A stretch of 64,000 nucleotides of DNA from CAVVYA01 sp963752345 (lineage in GTDB: Bacteria; Pseudomonadota; Alphaproteobacteria; SMXQ01): the NCBI GenBank assembly GCA_963752345.1, contig CAVVYA010000010.1, positions 1-64,000 on the forward strand, in the 5' to 3' direction. Both the position numbers and the translations under genes were made by a program. The notes under the pieces were generated by a model. It was not told where the DNA came from, did not search any database, and saw nothing but the letters and a program-made list of their open reading frames with translations. Below are positions 47,729 through 58,305 of this stretch, piece by piece (within the stretch, counting starts at the first letter, position 1; each line of letters opens with the position of its first letter).

Positions 47729-48604
47729 TTACCGCTTGCTCGCGCCGTAGGCGCGGGCGAGGGCGCAGAAGGTCGCCACGTCCAACTCCTCGGCGCGCGC
47801 GGTCGGCGCGATGCCGGCTTGTTCCAGCAGCGGCAGCGGATCCATACCGAGCGCCTTCAGGCTGGCGCGCAGCATCTTGCGCCGCTGGCCGAACGCCGCC
47901 TTGGTCACCGTTTCGAGATCTTCACGCTGTGCCGGCGCCAGAGGTTCGCCGCGCGGGGTCAGGTTCACCACCGTCGAGACCACCTTCGGCGGCGGCGTGA
48001 AGGCGCGCGCCGGGATGTCGAACTGAATTCTCACGTCGCACAGCCACTGCACCAGCACGGACAGGCGTCCGTAGGCTTTGGTGCGCGGCGCGGCGGTCAG
48101 GCGCTCGGCCACTTCCTTCTGGATGAGCACGGTGAGGCCGGCGAGCTCTTGCGGCCGTTCGAGCCAGCGCAGGATGAGCGCGGTGGCGATGTTGTAGGGC
48201 AGGTTGGCGATGACCCGGATGGGCCCCTGCCAGCCGATATCGCGCAGCAGCGCCACGTCGTCCGTGCGCAGCGCATCGCCGGGGAAGATGCGCAACCGAT
48301 CGGGATAGGCCTTCGCCAGATCGCCCAGCGCGGCGATGCAACGCTCGTCGCGCTCGATGGCGAGAACGCGCGGCGCGCCGGCCGCCAGCAGGGCACGGGT
48401 CAGGCCGCCGGGGCCGGGGCCGACCTCGATCACCGCCGTATCCTCGAGCGGTCCGGCGGCACGCGCGATCCGCGCCGTCAGATTGAGATCGAGCAGGAAA
48501 TGCTGGCCGAGCCCCTTGATGGCGCGCAGGTCATGGGCGGCGATGACGTCGCGCAGCGGCGGGAGGTTCGCCGAAGGCTGGTCCGAGGCGGGAGAAATCG
48601 TCAC
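47729..48604 (-). CDS. rsmA: 16S rRNA dimethyladenosine transferase RsmA (KsgA)
   Basis: Dimethylates two adenosines near the 3' end of 16S rRNA. KGLGQHFLLDLNLTARIARA, the SAM motif IEVGPGPGGLTRALLA, NLPYNIATALILRWL (catalytic NLPY) and VPARAFTPPPKV-like sequence (IPARAFTPPPKVVSTVVNLT). 291 residues, intact. End of the lptF-to-rsmA cluster. Confidence 0.95.
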   Translation of the reverse strand: MTISPASDQPSANLPPLRDVIAAHDLRAIKGLGQHFLLDLNLTARIARAAGPLEDTAVIEVGPGPGGLTRALLAAGAPRVLAIERDERCIAALGDLAKAYPDRLRIFPGDALRTDDVALLRDIGWQGPIRVIANLPYNIATALILRWLERPQELAGLTVLIQKEVAERLTAAPRTKAYGRLSVLVQWLCDVRIQFDIPARAFTPPPKVVSTVVNLTPRGEPLAPAQREDLETVTKAAFGQRRKMLRASLKALGMDPLPLLEQAGIAPTARAEELDVATFCALARAYGASKR

Positions 48605-48613
48605 GTCAGCGGA

Positions 48614-49691
48614 TCATGCCACGGTCTGCGCCGCGACCAATCCGTGGGCCGCGCGGCGGCGGGCGATCTCGGCAGCCATATGGATGGCGGCGATCAGGCT
48701 CGCCGGATTGGCGCGTCCGCTGCCCGCGATGTCGAGCGCCGTGCCGTGGTCGGGCGAGGTGCGCACGATCGGCAGGCCGAGCGTGACATCGACGCCCTGC
48801 TCGAAGGCCAGCGTCTTGAGCGGGATCAGGGCCTGGTCGTGATACATGCAGATCGCTGCATCGTAAGCCGCCCGCGCCTGGGCGTGAAACATGGTATCGG
48901 CGGGCAGGGGGCCCATGACGGTCAGCCCCGCCGCGCGCAGCCTGGCGATCGCCGGCACGATGATCTCGATTTCCTCACGCCCCATGGCGCCATCCTCGCC
49001 GGCGTGCGGGTTGAGCCCCGAGATCGCGAGGCGGGGCCGGGCGATGCCGAAATCGATTTTCAGCGCGTCGGCCGTGACCCGCGCGCAATGGACGATATCC
49101 TCGCCGCGCAGGCTGGCGATCGCCTGGCGCAATGACTGATGGATCGTCACCGGCACGACGCGCAGCTCCGCCGATGCCAGCATCATGATCGAGGGGGTCG
49201 CGAGGCCGGTCAGCTCGGCGAGGAACTCCGTGTGCCCCGGATGGCGAAAGCCCGCGTCGTAGAGCACTTTCTTGTGGATCGGGTTGGTCACCACCGCGGC
49301 GGCGTCCCCGGCCATGGCGAAAGCGACCGCGCGCCGGATCGGATTCGATCACTGGCGGCCCGTTCGCCGGGTCGAGCTTGCCGGAAATGGCCGGTACGGC
49401 CAGCTTCAACGGCAGCACCGGCAATGCCTCGGCGAAGCGCGCGATGGTCGCCTGCCGCGGTGCGGCGATTTCGGCGATCGGTACCGCCAGCCGCAAATCG
49501 CGCGCCAGCGACGCCACGCGATCTGGATCGTCGATCAGAAAGAACGGCGTGCCGTGGGCATGGGTCGCCAGCCAGGCCTTGAGCGCGATTTCGCCGCCGA
49601 TGCCGGCCGGCTCGCCCATGGTGAGCGCCAGCGGCCCCGGTAGGGCCGTCGTCTCACGAGACGATGCGGCGGTCGGCGATTTGGTTGTCAT
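48614..49691 (-). pseudogene. pdxA: 4-hydroxythreonine-4-phosphate dehydrogenase PdxA, one frameshift
   Basis: Vitamin B6 synthesis. From the ATG at 49691: PLALTMGEPAGIGGEIALKA and FFLIDDP. An extra C near 49,348 (GAATCCGATCC for GAATCGATCC) breaks VIESIRRAV; then AVVTNPIHKKVLYDAGFRHP, GHTEFLAELTG, SGLNPHAGEDGAMGREEI, and the metal/substrate site CMYHDQALIPLK in the second frame. Between surA and rsmA, as is usual in proteobacteria. Confidence 0.93.
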
Positions 49692-49735
49692 GACCCAGCT
49701 CCGGCGTCCTCGGCGGGTGGCGGCGAGCGGTCCAG

Positions 49736-51034
49736 CTAGGCGCGGATATCGACAAAGGCCGTCTGGCGGAGATCGCGCAGGAGGCGGCGGGCCTGCAATT
49801 CCAACTTCTGCTCGGTCAACATACGCTGAACGTCTTGCCGGCTCGGCAGGTTGGACGGCGGATCCGTGCGTTCGCAAACCATGAGAATCTGCAGGCCGCC
49901 TTCGGTCGGCAAGGGCTTGCTTGCCTCTCCGGGCTTGAGGCCAAGCACGACCTTGCGCAGTCCGGCCGCCATCTCGCCGACCCGCATCATGCCGACGTCG
50001 CCCGACGCAGCGGAGCCCAATTCCTTCGCCGCCTTGTCGAGATCGGCGCAGCCGTTGACGGTTTCGCTGATCGTCTGCGCCAATTCGCGCTGGCCCGTCA
50101 CGTGTTCCGGGCGGGCGTTCGCGGGAACCGGCACGATGAGCTGATGAAGCGAGACCTGAATATCGTTTTCAGAGCCGGCACCGGCCGGCGCCCGGCGATC
50201 GCGCACCGCAACGATGTGGTATCCCTCGGCGCTGCGGACGGGTTTGGAGACGGCGCCGATCGGCATCTCGGCGAGCACGGCTTCGACCTCGTGCGGCATC
50301 TGGCCAACCTGAACCCAGCCCATGTCGCCTCCCTCGCGCGCGGAGGTATCTTGCGAGAACTGTTGGGCCAGTCTGCCGAAGGCCGCTCCGCCGCGTAATT
50401 CCTCCAGCAGGCGGTTGGCGTTTGCGAGAACCTGCGCTTCGTCTTGGGGCGAATCGACCGGCAGGAAAATCTGCGAAACCAGATTGCTCGGCTTGTTGCT
50501 GTTCTCCTTGATGGTCGCCATGGTCTCGTCGATCTCGTCATCGTTGACGATGGCGAAGCGGCCGCCACGGCGGCGGACGACTTTCGTCCATGCGAGGGCG
50601 GCTTCGACCTGCGCCTCCAGGCTCTCGATGCTCAGACCCTCGGATTTCAGCCGCTCGGCGAGCTCACCGGGCGGAATATTGTTCTGCTTTTCGATACGAG
50701 CGAGCGCCTCTTCGATTTCCTTCGGCTCGACCCTGATGTTCAGGCGCTTTGCCTCCTGCAGCTGCAGCCGCTCGTCCACCATGCTGCGCAGCACCTGGGC
50801 GGTGAGGCGGTTGCGCTGTTCCTGCGCGCTCGGGACGTTGCCGCCGGTCAGCAGCCGGATGCGTTGGTCGAGGTCATAGCCGGAGATCATCTCGTCGTTG
50901 ACCACCGCGACGATGCGCATGGATTCCTGCGCGACGGTCGCTTGGATGGATGACAGGAAAAGAACCGCGAGCAGCGCGGCCGCAAGGCAGCTGAGCGGCC
51001 GGAAAAAACGTCGGGCTGACGGGGCTGATTTCAT
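49736..51034 (-). CDS. surA: Periplasmic chaperone/peptidyl-prolyl isomerase SurA
   Basis: Escorts outer-membrane proteins to BAM. Signal peptide about 1-35 (ending IQATVAQ), N-terminal chaperone domain (VVNDEMISGYDLDQRIRLL), first parvulin domain (about 180-290; GGDMGWVQVGQMPHEVEAVL) and a diverged second one (about 305-405; GDVGMMRVGEMAAGLRKVVL). 432 residues, intact. Confidence 0.92.
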   Translation of the reverse strand: MKSAPSARRFFRPLSCLAAALLAVLFLSSIQATVAQESMRIVAVVNDEMISGYDLDQRIRLLTGGNVPSAQEQRNRLTAQVLRSMVDERLQLQEAKRLNIRVEPKEIEEALARIEKQNNIPPGELAERLKSEGLSIESLEAQVEAALAWTKVVRRRGGRFAIVNDDEIDETMATIKENSNKPSNLVSQIFLPVDSPQDEAQVLANANRLLEELRGGAAFGRLAQQFSQDTSAREGGDMGWVQVGQMPHEVEAVLAEMPIGAVSKPVRSAEGYHIVAVRDRRAPAGAGSENDIQVSLHQLIVPVPANARPEHVTGQRELAQTISETVNGCADLDKAAKELGSAASGDVGMMRVGEMAAGLRKVVLGLKPGEASKPLPTEGGLQILMVCERTDPPSNLPSRQDVQRMLTEQKLELQARRLLRDLRQTAFVDIRA

Positions 51035-51161
51035 AAAGCTGCGCGATCCATCTCTGGGCCTGTGGCCCTACCACGGCAGGTCAGGTATTGCTGCTCTTTA
51101 TATATTCAAGCGCCCATCGGGCACAACCGCCATGGCTTTGGCAAAGTTCCGCTGACCAGGG

Positions 51162-53342
51162 TCAACCGGCGGATTGGATTTCACCCAAGTTCTTGAAAAT
51201 GACCTGGAACAGCAGGGTCGTGCTGGGCGTCAGGTCGCGGTCGCGTGTGAATCGCCGAGACATTGAGACCCGGAAGATCAGGCATTCGTCACTGTACTGC
51301 AGACCGCCACCGGCCGATATGAACCCGCCGTCTTCTTCCAGATCGCGCCGGGCGGTGGCGAAGGCGGACCAGTACTCCGTGAGACCGACGTTTACGCTGC
51401 CGTACACCTCTTCACGCTCGCCGAATTGCGGCGCCGCCGCGGTCTGGTCGATAAACAAATAGGTGAGTTCCAGCCTCAGGCGGGAAGGCCCGGCGCCCAT
51501 GGTCAGTTCGTTGCGGCGCGCCTCCATGTCCTCGGCGTTGTAGCGGAAGCGATAGATGAAATCGAGCAGGTTGTTGGGCGAGACGCTGAGCCGGCCGACC
51601 ACGTCGGACAACTGGTTTTCAAGACCGGTCCCGGCACCGAATTGCCGGTCCTCGTTCAAGCGGTAGCTCTGGCCGAGAAAGGCCGTCGTCGAGCCGCCTC
51701 CGGAACCGTAAACTCCACCGCGCAGACCATAGACGACCCGCTGGCCACCCTCCACCCGGTCGACGCCGGTAAATCGGTTTTCGCTAAACAGGTTCAAGTC
51801 GTCGAATTCGACGTTGATGCTGTCCTCGTTCGGGATCTTCTCCGGATTGTGACCGCGCGGGCCGACGACGAAGCCGGCGATCGGCTCGATCAACTGCGTC
51901 GTGCTTCCGGCGTGCCGGATGAACGGATAGCGCCAGTTGAACTGCATCTGCGGGAAAATGCGGCCTGTGAATCCATCTTCCGTTCCCTGCGACGTCTGCA
52001 CCGCGTCGACATTATAGAGATCGGTCTGAAGGCTGAGGGAGAGGTTATAGATATCGCCCGCGGATGAGACGTGCGGCAAATTCCACGACGTCCTGACCGA
52101 AATACGCCGGCTGTCGGTGCCCTCGTCCCGGGTCAACGACAGAAGCGAGGAATCGACATTGAACCGCCCGCCGTGCCGGTCGGGCTCGCCGCGGAAGTTA
52201 TATTCCGCCAGGGGCAGGATGAGCGGCGTCCTGCCCGGGTCATCCGTGGCGCGCAGCCCTTGATAGGAATAGCCGGTTGCGCGCGCGTAGCTGCGGCGGC
52301 GGAATCCTTCGACGAACGCGGTTGACGTCAGGGTGCGTTCGGCCCCGCCGTAGAGGCCTTCCCCCGCGGGGAAGCGGTAGCGGCGCAGATAGGTGTCGTC
52401 CGATGCACGCAGGACATTGAATCCGGCGCGCCATGTGTCATCGAGATCGAAGCGGCCACGGCCGCGAATATGGCCACGTTGCTCGGCGCCCGGCGGCGGA
52501 TTGGTCGGCTCCGTATAGCTGCCGGAAAATTGATACTCGCCGTTGGCCAGGCGCTGGCGATATTCACCGGCAAACACCAGCCCCTGATCCGTGGTGTACA
52601 TCGGTGAGAACGTCGCGTCCTTATCCTGCGAGATCGCCCAATAGTACGGCGTGCGGATGAATGTGCCGAGGTCGCTGGAACTGCCGTAGCTGGGCGCCAG
52701 GAATCCGCTGCGGCGCTTGACGGTCGGGTCGGCATGAGAGAACCATGGAAAATAGCCCACCGGAACGCCGAAAATCTCCATGGTGGCGTCGCGATACTCG
52801 ACATCCTTGGCCACCGAATCGTGCCGGACGCGCACCGCCTTGATCTGCCACAGCGGAGCGCGGCTGGGGTCGTCCTTGCAAAGGTCGCAGGGAGAATAGA
52901 GCGCCCGGCTCAACTCGGTGGTCACGCCGCCGACACGCCGTCCGCCATTCGCGGCCAAGCGCGAGTTGTCCGCCAGAAGCATGCGAATGCTGTCGACGAT
53001 CCCGTTCTTGAGGTCATCGCTGAATTCCGCGTGTTCGGCGAATATCACCTCGCCGGTCGCCTCCATCAGGCTGACATGGCCCGACGCCGTCATGATGTCG
53101 GTCTTCTGGTTGTAAGTAACCGTATCCGCCATGAGGACACGGTCGCCTTGCGCGATCTCCACATTGCCGCGGGCAACTACCAGCCCGAGGTTCTCGTCGA
53201 AGGTCAGTTCATCCGCCTTGAGCAGAAACGGCGTCTTCGAATCACCGGGGAGCGACGCGGCGGCGCCCGGCGAAGCGGCGCCGGCGCCGAGCCATAGCGC
53301 GGCGGCCACGACAACCAGCCATCCTCTCAGTCCCCCTGCCAT
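51162..53342 (-). CDS. lptD: LPS-assembly protein LptD
   Basis: Outer-membrane translocon that places LPS on the cell surface. Signal peptide about 1-28, an OstA/LptA-like N-domain (DELTFDENLGLVVARGNVEI to about 150), a CDLC pair (CxxC near residue 158), then a long beta-barrel domain with many aromatic-ended strands. 726 residues, intact. Its presence with LptF/G means the organism makes LPS. Confidence 0.93.
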   Translation of the reverse strand: MAGGLRGWLVVVAAALWLGAGAASPGAAASLPGDSKTPFLLKADELTFDENLGLVVARGNVEIAQGDRVLMADTVTYNQKTDIMTASGHVSLMEATGEVIFAEHAEFSDDLKNGIVDSIRMLLADNSRLAANGGRRVGGVTTELSRALYSPCDLCKDDPSRAPLWQIKAVRVRHDSVAKDVEYRDATMEIFGVPVGYFPWFSHADPTVKRRSGFLAPSYGSSSDLGTFIRTPYYWAISQDKDATFSPMYTTDQGLVFAGEYRQRLANGEYQFSGSYTEPTNPPPGAEQRGHIRGRGRFDLDDTWRAGFNVLRASDDTYLRRYRFPAGEGLYGGAERTLTSTAFVEGFRRRSYARATGYSYQGLRATDDPGRTPLILPLAEYNFRGEPDRHGGRFNVDSSLLSLTRDEGTDSRRISVRTSWNLPHVSSAGDIYNLSLSLQTDLYNVDAVQTSQGTEDGFTGRIFPQMQFNWRYPFIRHAGSTTQLIEPIAGFVVGPRGHNPEKIPNEDSINVEFDDLNLFSENRFTGVDRVEGGQRVVYGLRGGVYGSGGGSTTAFLGQSYRLNEDRQFGAGTGLENQLSDVVGRLSVSPNNLLDFIYRFRYNAEDMEARRNELTMGAGPSRLRLELTYLFIDQTAAAPQFGEREEVYGSVNVGLTEYWSAFATARRDLEEDGGFISAGGGLQYSDECLIFRVSMSRRFTRDRDLTPSTTLLFQVIFKNLGEIQSAG

Positions 53343-53364
53343 GCTTTAGACCCCTGACATGGCG

Positions 53365-54471
53365 TCAACCATCTTCGAGATGGAGGAGAACGGCAAGGCC
53401 GATCAAAAGGCTGAACCCGGCGGGTGTCCAGGCGGCAAGAATGGCGGGAATTGTCGCCGACAGTCCCAGTGCCAAAACCACGTCGGACAAAAAGAACAAC
53501 AGGAACCCGAAGATCACGCCGCTGCCGATCAGCACGGCGATGCCGCCACGGCGCGCCGGTCGGAGCGAGAAACTGGCGGCCACGAGGACCATGGCGGCAA
53601 GCAGCAAAGGCAGGGCGAGCAGAGAATGCCAGTACAGCCGGTGCCGGCTCGCGGAGAATCCGGCGCTGTCGAGCAAAGAGATGAAACCCGGCAGTTCCCA
53701 AAACGACATGGTTTCCGGAGCGGCAAAGCTGTCCTGGATTTTTTCCATCGTCCAGTTGGTCTTGACCTCATAGGTCGGGTGCGTCTGCGAAGGCCGGTCA
53801 GGGGCGGTAATCAGAACATTCCTGAGTTGCCAGACGCCTTTGCCGAGCGACGCCTCCGAAGCATCAATGCGGCTGACGAAGCGATCCGTGCCTTCATAGA
53901 GGAAGATCACGACATCGCGCAACACCATATCCGGTTGACTGACACTGACGGCATGGATCACCGATTGACCCATTTCGTCCGCCTGCCTGAGCCACAGTCC
54001 GGTGCGCGACACCGTCAACAGGCTCGATCGCCCGAGCACATGCCGGCTCTCGAGCAGGTCGTAGCGCGACAGCATGGCGGACGCGATCGGGTTGAATGCC
54101 GAGATATTGACGATGCCGATGAACACCATCGAGGCGATGGCGGGGAACAGAAACTGCCAGACGGAAACGCCGGCGGCCCGCGCGATGATCAGTTCATGAA
54201 AGCGCGTCAGGCGCCAGAACGTATGCATGCCGCCGAACAACGCCGCGAAGGGCACGATCTTCTGTGCCATGTAGGGCAGCTTGAGCAGGGCCATCTGGGC
54301 GATGAGAGAAATGGGAATATCGACACGGCCGCTGGTGCGGCGCATCAACTCGATCACGTCGAGCAAGAAGATGATCGCGCAGAAAACCAGCAGAACCGCG
54401 CCGAAACTCGTCAGGAAGCGCCGCACGATATAGAGCGACAAGGTTGCTGACAATTGGGCGGAATCGGCCAT
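53365..54471 (-). CDS. lptG: LPS export ABC transporter permease LptG
   Basis: Inner-membrane permease of the Lpt bridge. 368 residues; six membrane helices in two groups of three around a periplasmic beta-jellyroll (about 130-265). Family features: RRFLTSFGAVLLVFCAIIFL near the start and RFHELIIARAAGVSVWQFLF. Ends 23 bp before lptD. LptB and LptC are not in the window. Confidence 0.9.
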   Translation of the reverse strand: MADSAQLSATLSLYIVRRFLTSFGAVLLVFCAIIFLLDVIELMRRTSGRVDIPISLIAQMALLKLPYMAQKIVPFAALFGGMHTFWRLTRFHELIIARAAGVSVWQFLFPAIASMVFIGIVNISAFNPIASAMLSRYDLLESRHVLGRSSLLTVSRTGLWLRQADEMGQSVIHAVSVSQPDMVLRDVVIFLYEGTDRFVSRIDASEASLGKGVWQLRNVLITAPDRPSQTHPTYEVKTNWTMEKIQDSFAAPETMSFWELPGFISLLDSAGFSASRHRLYWHSLLALPLLLAAMVLVAASFSLRPARRGGIAVLIGSGVIFGFLLFFLSDVVLALGLSATIPAILAAWTPAGFSLLIGLAVLLHLEDG

Positions 54472-54478
54472 TACGCAG

Positions 54479-55612
54479 TCACACTCGAGAAAGAACGTTG
54501 GCCGGGGTCAGCATGGCGTGTCGGCCGGTCGTGCTGAAAAGAACATAGCCGGCCAAGGCTGTCGCGGCGAGCGGAACCAGATAGAGCAGCAGCGCGACGA
54601 AGGGGATCGTCGACGCCAGATTTGCCACCCCGAGATAGCCGAGTTGGAGGACGATAATCGCCGAAGTGGCCCATAAAATCCGGCGCAACTGGCCACGCCG
54701 GTTGAATTCGCCGGCGAGCAGCGCCGCCAATGCGATCATGGCGAAGGCGATGGCCAGGAGAGGCGACGCGAGACGTTGATGCGCCTCGGCGCGCATGGTG
54801 GCGAAATTGCGCTGGTCGTCGGGCGTGTTGCCGGGGCTGAAAAGCTCATGCACGAATCGCTCGCGCGGCTCCCGCCAGCGCTCCTCCTCCGTCTGATCCA
54901 CGGTGTTAAAATCCACGGTGTAGCGGTCGAAATAGAGGATCGACAGTCGCTCGTGGGTGCGCTCGACCACCTGGCGGTTGCCGGTCAGCATCACCACGCG
55001 CGGTCCGCCCGGCGCCTGAACCAGCGCGCCGCGTTCGGCCATCATGGTCACCGGCTTCGCCGGGTCGCGCTCGTCATGGACAAGAATACCGAGCAATTCG
55101 CCGTCGTTGTGGCGTTCCCGGACGTAGACGGTGACACCGTCCGCCACGGTATTGAAGGCGCCTTCCTGCAACAGCACGGAGGAATAGTTGTGCCGGATCG
55201 AGAACTGCAGATCCTTGAACTCGCGGTAGGCCAGCGGCATGAGATAGAGGTTCAGCAGGTAGCAGAGGAATACGACCCCTGCCGTGACGCTGAGCGCCGG
55301 CTTGGCGAGGTCGCCATGGCTCATGCCGCAGGCCTGCAGCACCACGAGTTCGCTATCCATCGTCATCTTGGTGTAGGCGAAGACCACGGCGATGAACAGG
55401 GAGACCGGCAGCAGCACCGACATGACCATCGGCAGCACCAGAATCGCGAGATAGAAGAATGTGTGGGCGGGCAGGCCGCGGTTGAGGATCAGGTCGACGA
55501 AACGCAGCGACTGCGTGAGCCAAATGACGCCTGCCATTGCCAGCGCAATGAAAAAGAGCGACCAGACCAGTTGGCGGGTCATGTAGCGGAAGCTGCAAGT
55601 CATTGGCTGCAT
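54479..55612 (-). CDS. lptF: LPS export ABC transporter permease LptF
   Basis: Partner of LptG. About 377 residues: helices 1-3, the coupling segment MTMDSELVVLQACGMSHGDL, a periplasmic domain (about 130-260) and helices 4-6 (MRAEAHQRLASPLLAIAFAM region). Start taken at ATG 55612, with GGATGG 5 bp upstream; 55621 and 55603 are alternatives. The open frame continues upstream to 55783, but that part reads as intergenic. Divergent from pepA. Confidence 0.88.
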   Translation of the reverse strand: MQPMTCSFRYMTRQLVWSLFFIALAMAGVIWLTQSLRFVDLILNRGLPAHTFFYLAILVLPMVMSVLLPVSLFIAVVFAYTKMTMDSELVVLQACGMSHGDLAKPALSVTAGVVFLCYLLNLYLMPLAYREFKDLQFSIRHNYSSVLLQEGAFNTVADGVTVYVRERHNDGELLGILVHDERDPAKPVTMMAERGALVQAPGGPRVVMLTGNRQVVERTHERLSILYFDRYTVDFNTVDQTEEERWREPRERFVHELFSPGNTPDDQRNFATMRAEAHQRLASPLLAIAFAMIALAALLAGEFNRRGQLRRILWATSAIIVLQLGYLGVANLASTIPFVALLLYLVPLAATALAGYVLFSTTGRHAMLTPANVLSRV

Positions 55613-55797
55613 TATAACCATCCGTCCGCAGCACGCCACAGTGGAGGCGTGCCGGGGTCTGCCGTCGGCGGGGCTTGGAGAGTTGGCTTCCGCGACTCGG
55701 CGGATTAGACTGCGCAGCTTGTCAGAACACCGTCCGCCCCACCGCGCCGCGCCCAGGCGCCATATCCCCGGAACTCGAATCAATCCAGGAGAGTTGC

Positions 55798-57296
55798 ATG
55801 AAGATCGTTTTTTCCGGTCCGGCCGATAGTGGGACCGGCGCTGTCGCGGTTGCCGTGGGCGAGGAACGCGTTCTCAGTCCGGCTGCCCAGGAACTAGACC
55901 GCAAAACGTCCGGCGCGATCGCCCGCGCCATGGCGGCCAGCCGGTTCAAGGGCAAGAAGGGGCAGGTGTTGGAGATTCCCGCATCGGCGGGCATGAAAGC
56001 AAGCCGCATCGTGCTGTTCGGCATCGGCAAGGCCGATGCGCTCGACACCAAGACGGCGGAAGAGGCCGGCGGCCATCTGGTCGCCCATTTGCAGGCCACC
56101 GGCGACAAGACCGGGCTTGTCATGGCCACCCTGCCGTCCGGCGCGGGCCTGCGCCTGGCGACATTTGCCGCCCATCTCGCCCTGGGTGCGCAACTTCGCA
56201 GCTACCGCTTCGACAAATACCGCACCAAGGAGAAGGCCGAGGACAAACCGGCACTGACCGAGCTGACGATCGCCCTGCGGTCGCCCGACGAAGCGCGACG
56301 CCGCTATGCGCCGCTCGACGGCATCGCCCAGGGCATCTTCATGACGCGCGATCTGGTGTCCGAGCCGGCGAACGTGATCTATCCGGAGACCCTGGCGCAG
56401 CAGGCCAGGACCTGGTCAAACACGGCGTCAAGGTCGAGGTGCTCGACAAGCGCCAGATGAAGGCGCTCGGCATGGGCGCGCTGCTCGGCGTGGCCCAGGG
56501 CAGCGTCCAGGACCCGCGCCTGGTGGTGATGCGCTGGAGCGGCGCCGGCAAGGGCAAAGGCAGCGGCCAGCCGCTCGCCTTCCTCGGCAAGGGCGTGACC
56601 TTCGACACCGGCGGCATCTCGATCAAGCCGTCGAAGGGCATGGAGGACATGAAGTGGGACATGGCGGGCGCCGGCACCGTGATCGGCCTGATGAAGGCGC
56701 TCGCCTTGCGCAAGGCCAAGGTCGACGTGGTCGGCGTCGTCGGGCTGGTCGAGAACATGCCGTCGGGCAACGCCCAGCGGCCGGGCGACGTGGTGAAATC
56801 CATGTCGGGCCAGACCATCGAGGTGATCAACACCGATGCGGAGGGCCGCCTCGTGCTCGCCGACGCCCTGTGGTACACCCAGCAGCGCTTCAAGCCGCGC
56901 TTCATGGTCGATCTCGCGACCCTGACCGGCGCGATCATCGTCTCGCTCGGCCATCATCAGGCCGGGCTGTTCGCCAACGACGACAAGCTCGCCGACCGGC
57001 TGCGCGCCGCGGGCGAGGCGGTCAACGAACGGCTGTGGCGCATGCCGCTCGGGCCCGAATACGACAAGCAGATCAACTCCGACATCGCCGACATGAAGAA
57101 CATCGGCGACGGCGGCGGCGCCGGCAGCATCACCGCCGCGCAGTTCCTGCAGCGCTTCGTCAACGACGTGCCCTGGGCGCATCTCGACATCGCCGGCACC
57201 GCCTGGTCGGGCAAGGATGCGCCGACCACGCCCAAGGGCGCGACCGCCTTCGGCGTGCGCCTGCTCGACCAATTCGTCTCGGAATACTACGAGTAG
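55798..57296 (+). pseudogene. pepA: Leucyl aminopeptidase PepA, one frameshift
   Basis: Hexameric Zn/Mn aminopeptidase (M17). The N-terminal macro-like domain (MKIVFSGPADSGTGAVAV and on) joins the catalytic domain after a missing C near 56,405 (ggccagg for ggcccagg). The catalytic part has GKGVTFDTGGISIKPS, MKWDMAGAGTVIG and the signature NTDAEGRLVLADAL, then GAITGAQFL-like GSITAAQFLQRFV. AGGAGAG precedes the ATG. Metal ligands and the catalytic Lys/Arg pair are all present. Confidence 0.93.
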
Positions 57297-57315
57297 GCGC
57301 TGGGAGCCCGCGGGT

Positions 57316-57765
57316 GTGAGCGACATCGGCTTTTATCATCTGGTGCGTTCGCCGCTCGAAAAGGCGCTGCCCAAGCTGCTCGAGAAGGTGCTCGAAAGCG
57401 GCGCCCGCGCCGTGGTGATGGCCGGGTCGGAGGAGCGGGTGGAGAGCCTCGCCGCGCTGCTGTGGACTTATCACCCGAACAGCTTCCTGCCGCACGGCAC
57501 GGCGCGCGACGGGAAGCCGGACGTGCAGCCGATCTGGCTCACCGAGCGGGACGAGAATCCCAACGGCGCCACCATCCTGGTGCTGACCGACGGGGCCAGC
57601 TCGGAGCAGGTCGACCGCTATGCCCGCTGCCTGGAGATCTTCGACGGCGGCGACCCCGAGGCCGTCGACCCGGGCGCGCGAGCGCTGGCGCGTCTACAAG
57701 GACGCCGGCCACAGCCTGACCTACTGGCAGCAGACCGAGAGCGGCGGTTGGGAGAAGAAAGCTGA
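57316..57765 (+). pseudogene. holC: DNA polymerase III subunit chi (HolC), frameshifted near the end
   Basis: Links the clamp loader to SSB. VSDIGFYHLVRSPLEKALPK (GTG start at 57316), RAVVMAGSEERVESLAALLW, SFLPHG and PIWLTERDENPNGATILVLT. Near 57,685 an indel moves the conserved end RERWRVYKDAGHSLTYWQQT into the next frame, and a second small error near 57,760 probably hides the true stop. Located 17 bp after pepA, as in most alphaproteobacteria. Confidence 0.87.
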
Positions 57766-57851
57766 CCTGGCCTTTTGCGCCGCAACGGGGAGGTTGCCCC
57801 GCGGGGGGGATGCGTATATAAGGCCGCGACTTTCAAGGAGAGCCCATTGCC

Positions 57852-58274
57852 ATGGCCAAAGAACGCACCCTTTCGATCATCAAGCCCGACGCGACGCGCC
57901 GCAATCTGACCGGCAAGATCAACGCCAGGTTCGAGGACGCCGGCCTGCGCATCGTCGCGCAGAAGCGCCTGCAGCTCTCCAAGCAGCAGGCCGAGAAGTT
58001 CTACGAGGTCCATGCCGCGCGCCCGTTCTACGGCGAACTCGTGGCCTTCATGATCTCCGGCCCGGTGGTGGTGCAGGTGCTCGAGGGCGACAATGCGGTC
58101 GCGCGCAACCGCGACATCATGGGCGCGACCAACCCAGCCAACGCCGCCGCGGGCACCATCCGCAAGGATTTCGCCGAGTCGATCGAGGCCAATTCGGTGC
58201 ATGGCTCGGATTCCGCCGAGAATGCCGCGCGCGAGATCGCTTTCTTCTTCGCCGAAACCGAAATCACTTCCTGA
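57852..58274 (+). CDS. ndk: Nucleoside diphosphate kinase
   Basis: Makes NTPs from NDPs via a phospho-His. 140 residues: ERTLSIIKPDATRRNLTGKI, PFYGELVAFMISGPVV, MGATNPANAAAGTIRKDFAE, and NSVHGSDSAENAAREIAFFF with the active His. AAGGAGAGCC lies upstream. Intact. Confidence 0.97.
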   Translation: MAKERTLSIIKPDATRRNLTGKINARFEDAGLRIVAQKRLQLSKQQAEKFYEVHAARPFYGELVAFMISGPVVVQVLEGDNAVARNRDIMGATNPANAAAGTIRKDFAESIEANSVHGSDSAENAAREIAFFFAETEITS

Positions 58275-58305
58275 AGCCGGCTGCCGACCGTCGTGAGCGG
58301 CCCTG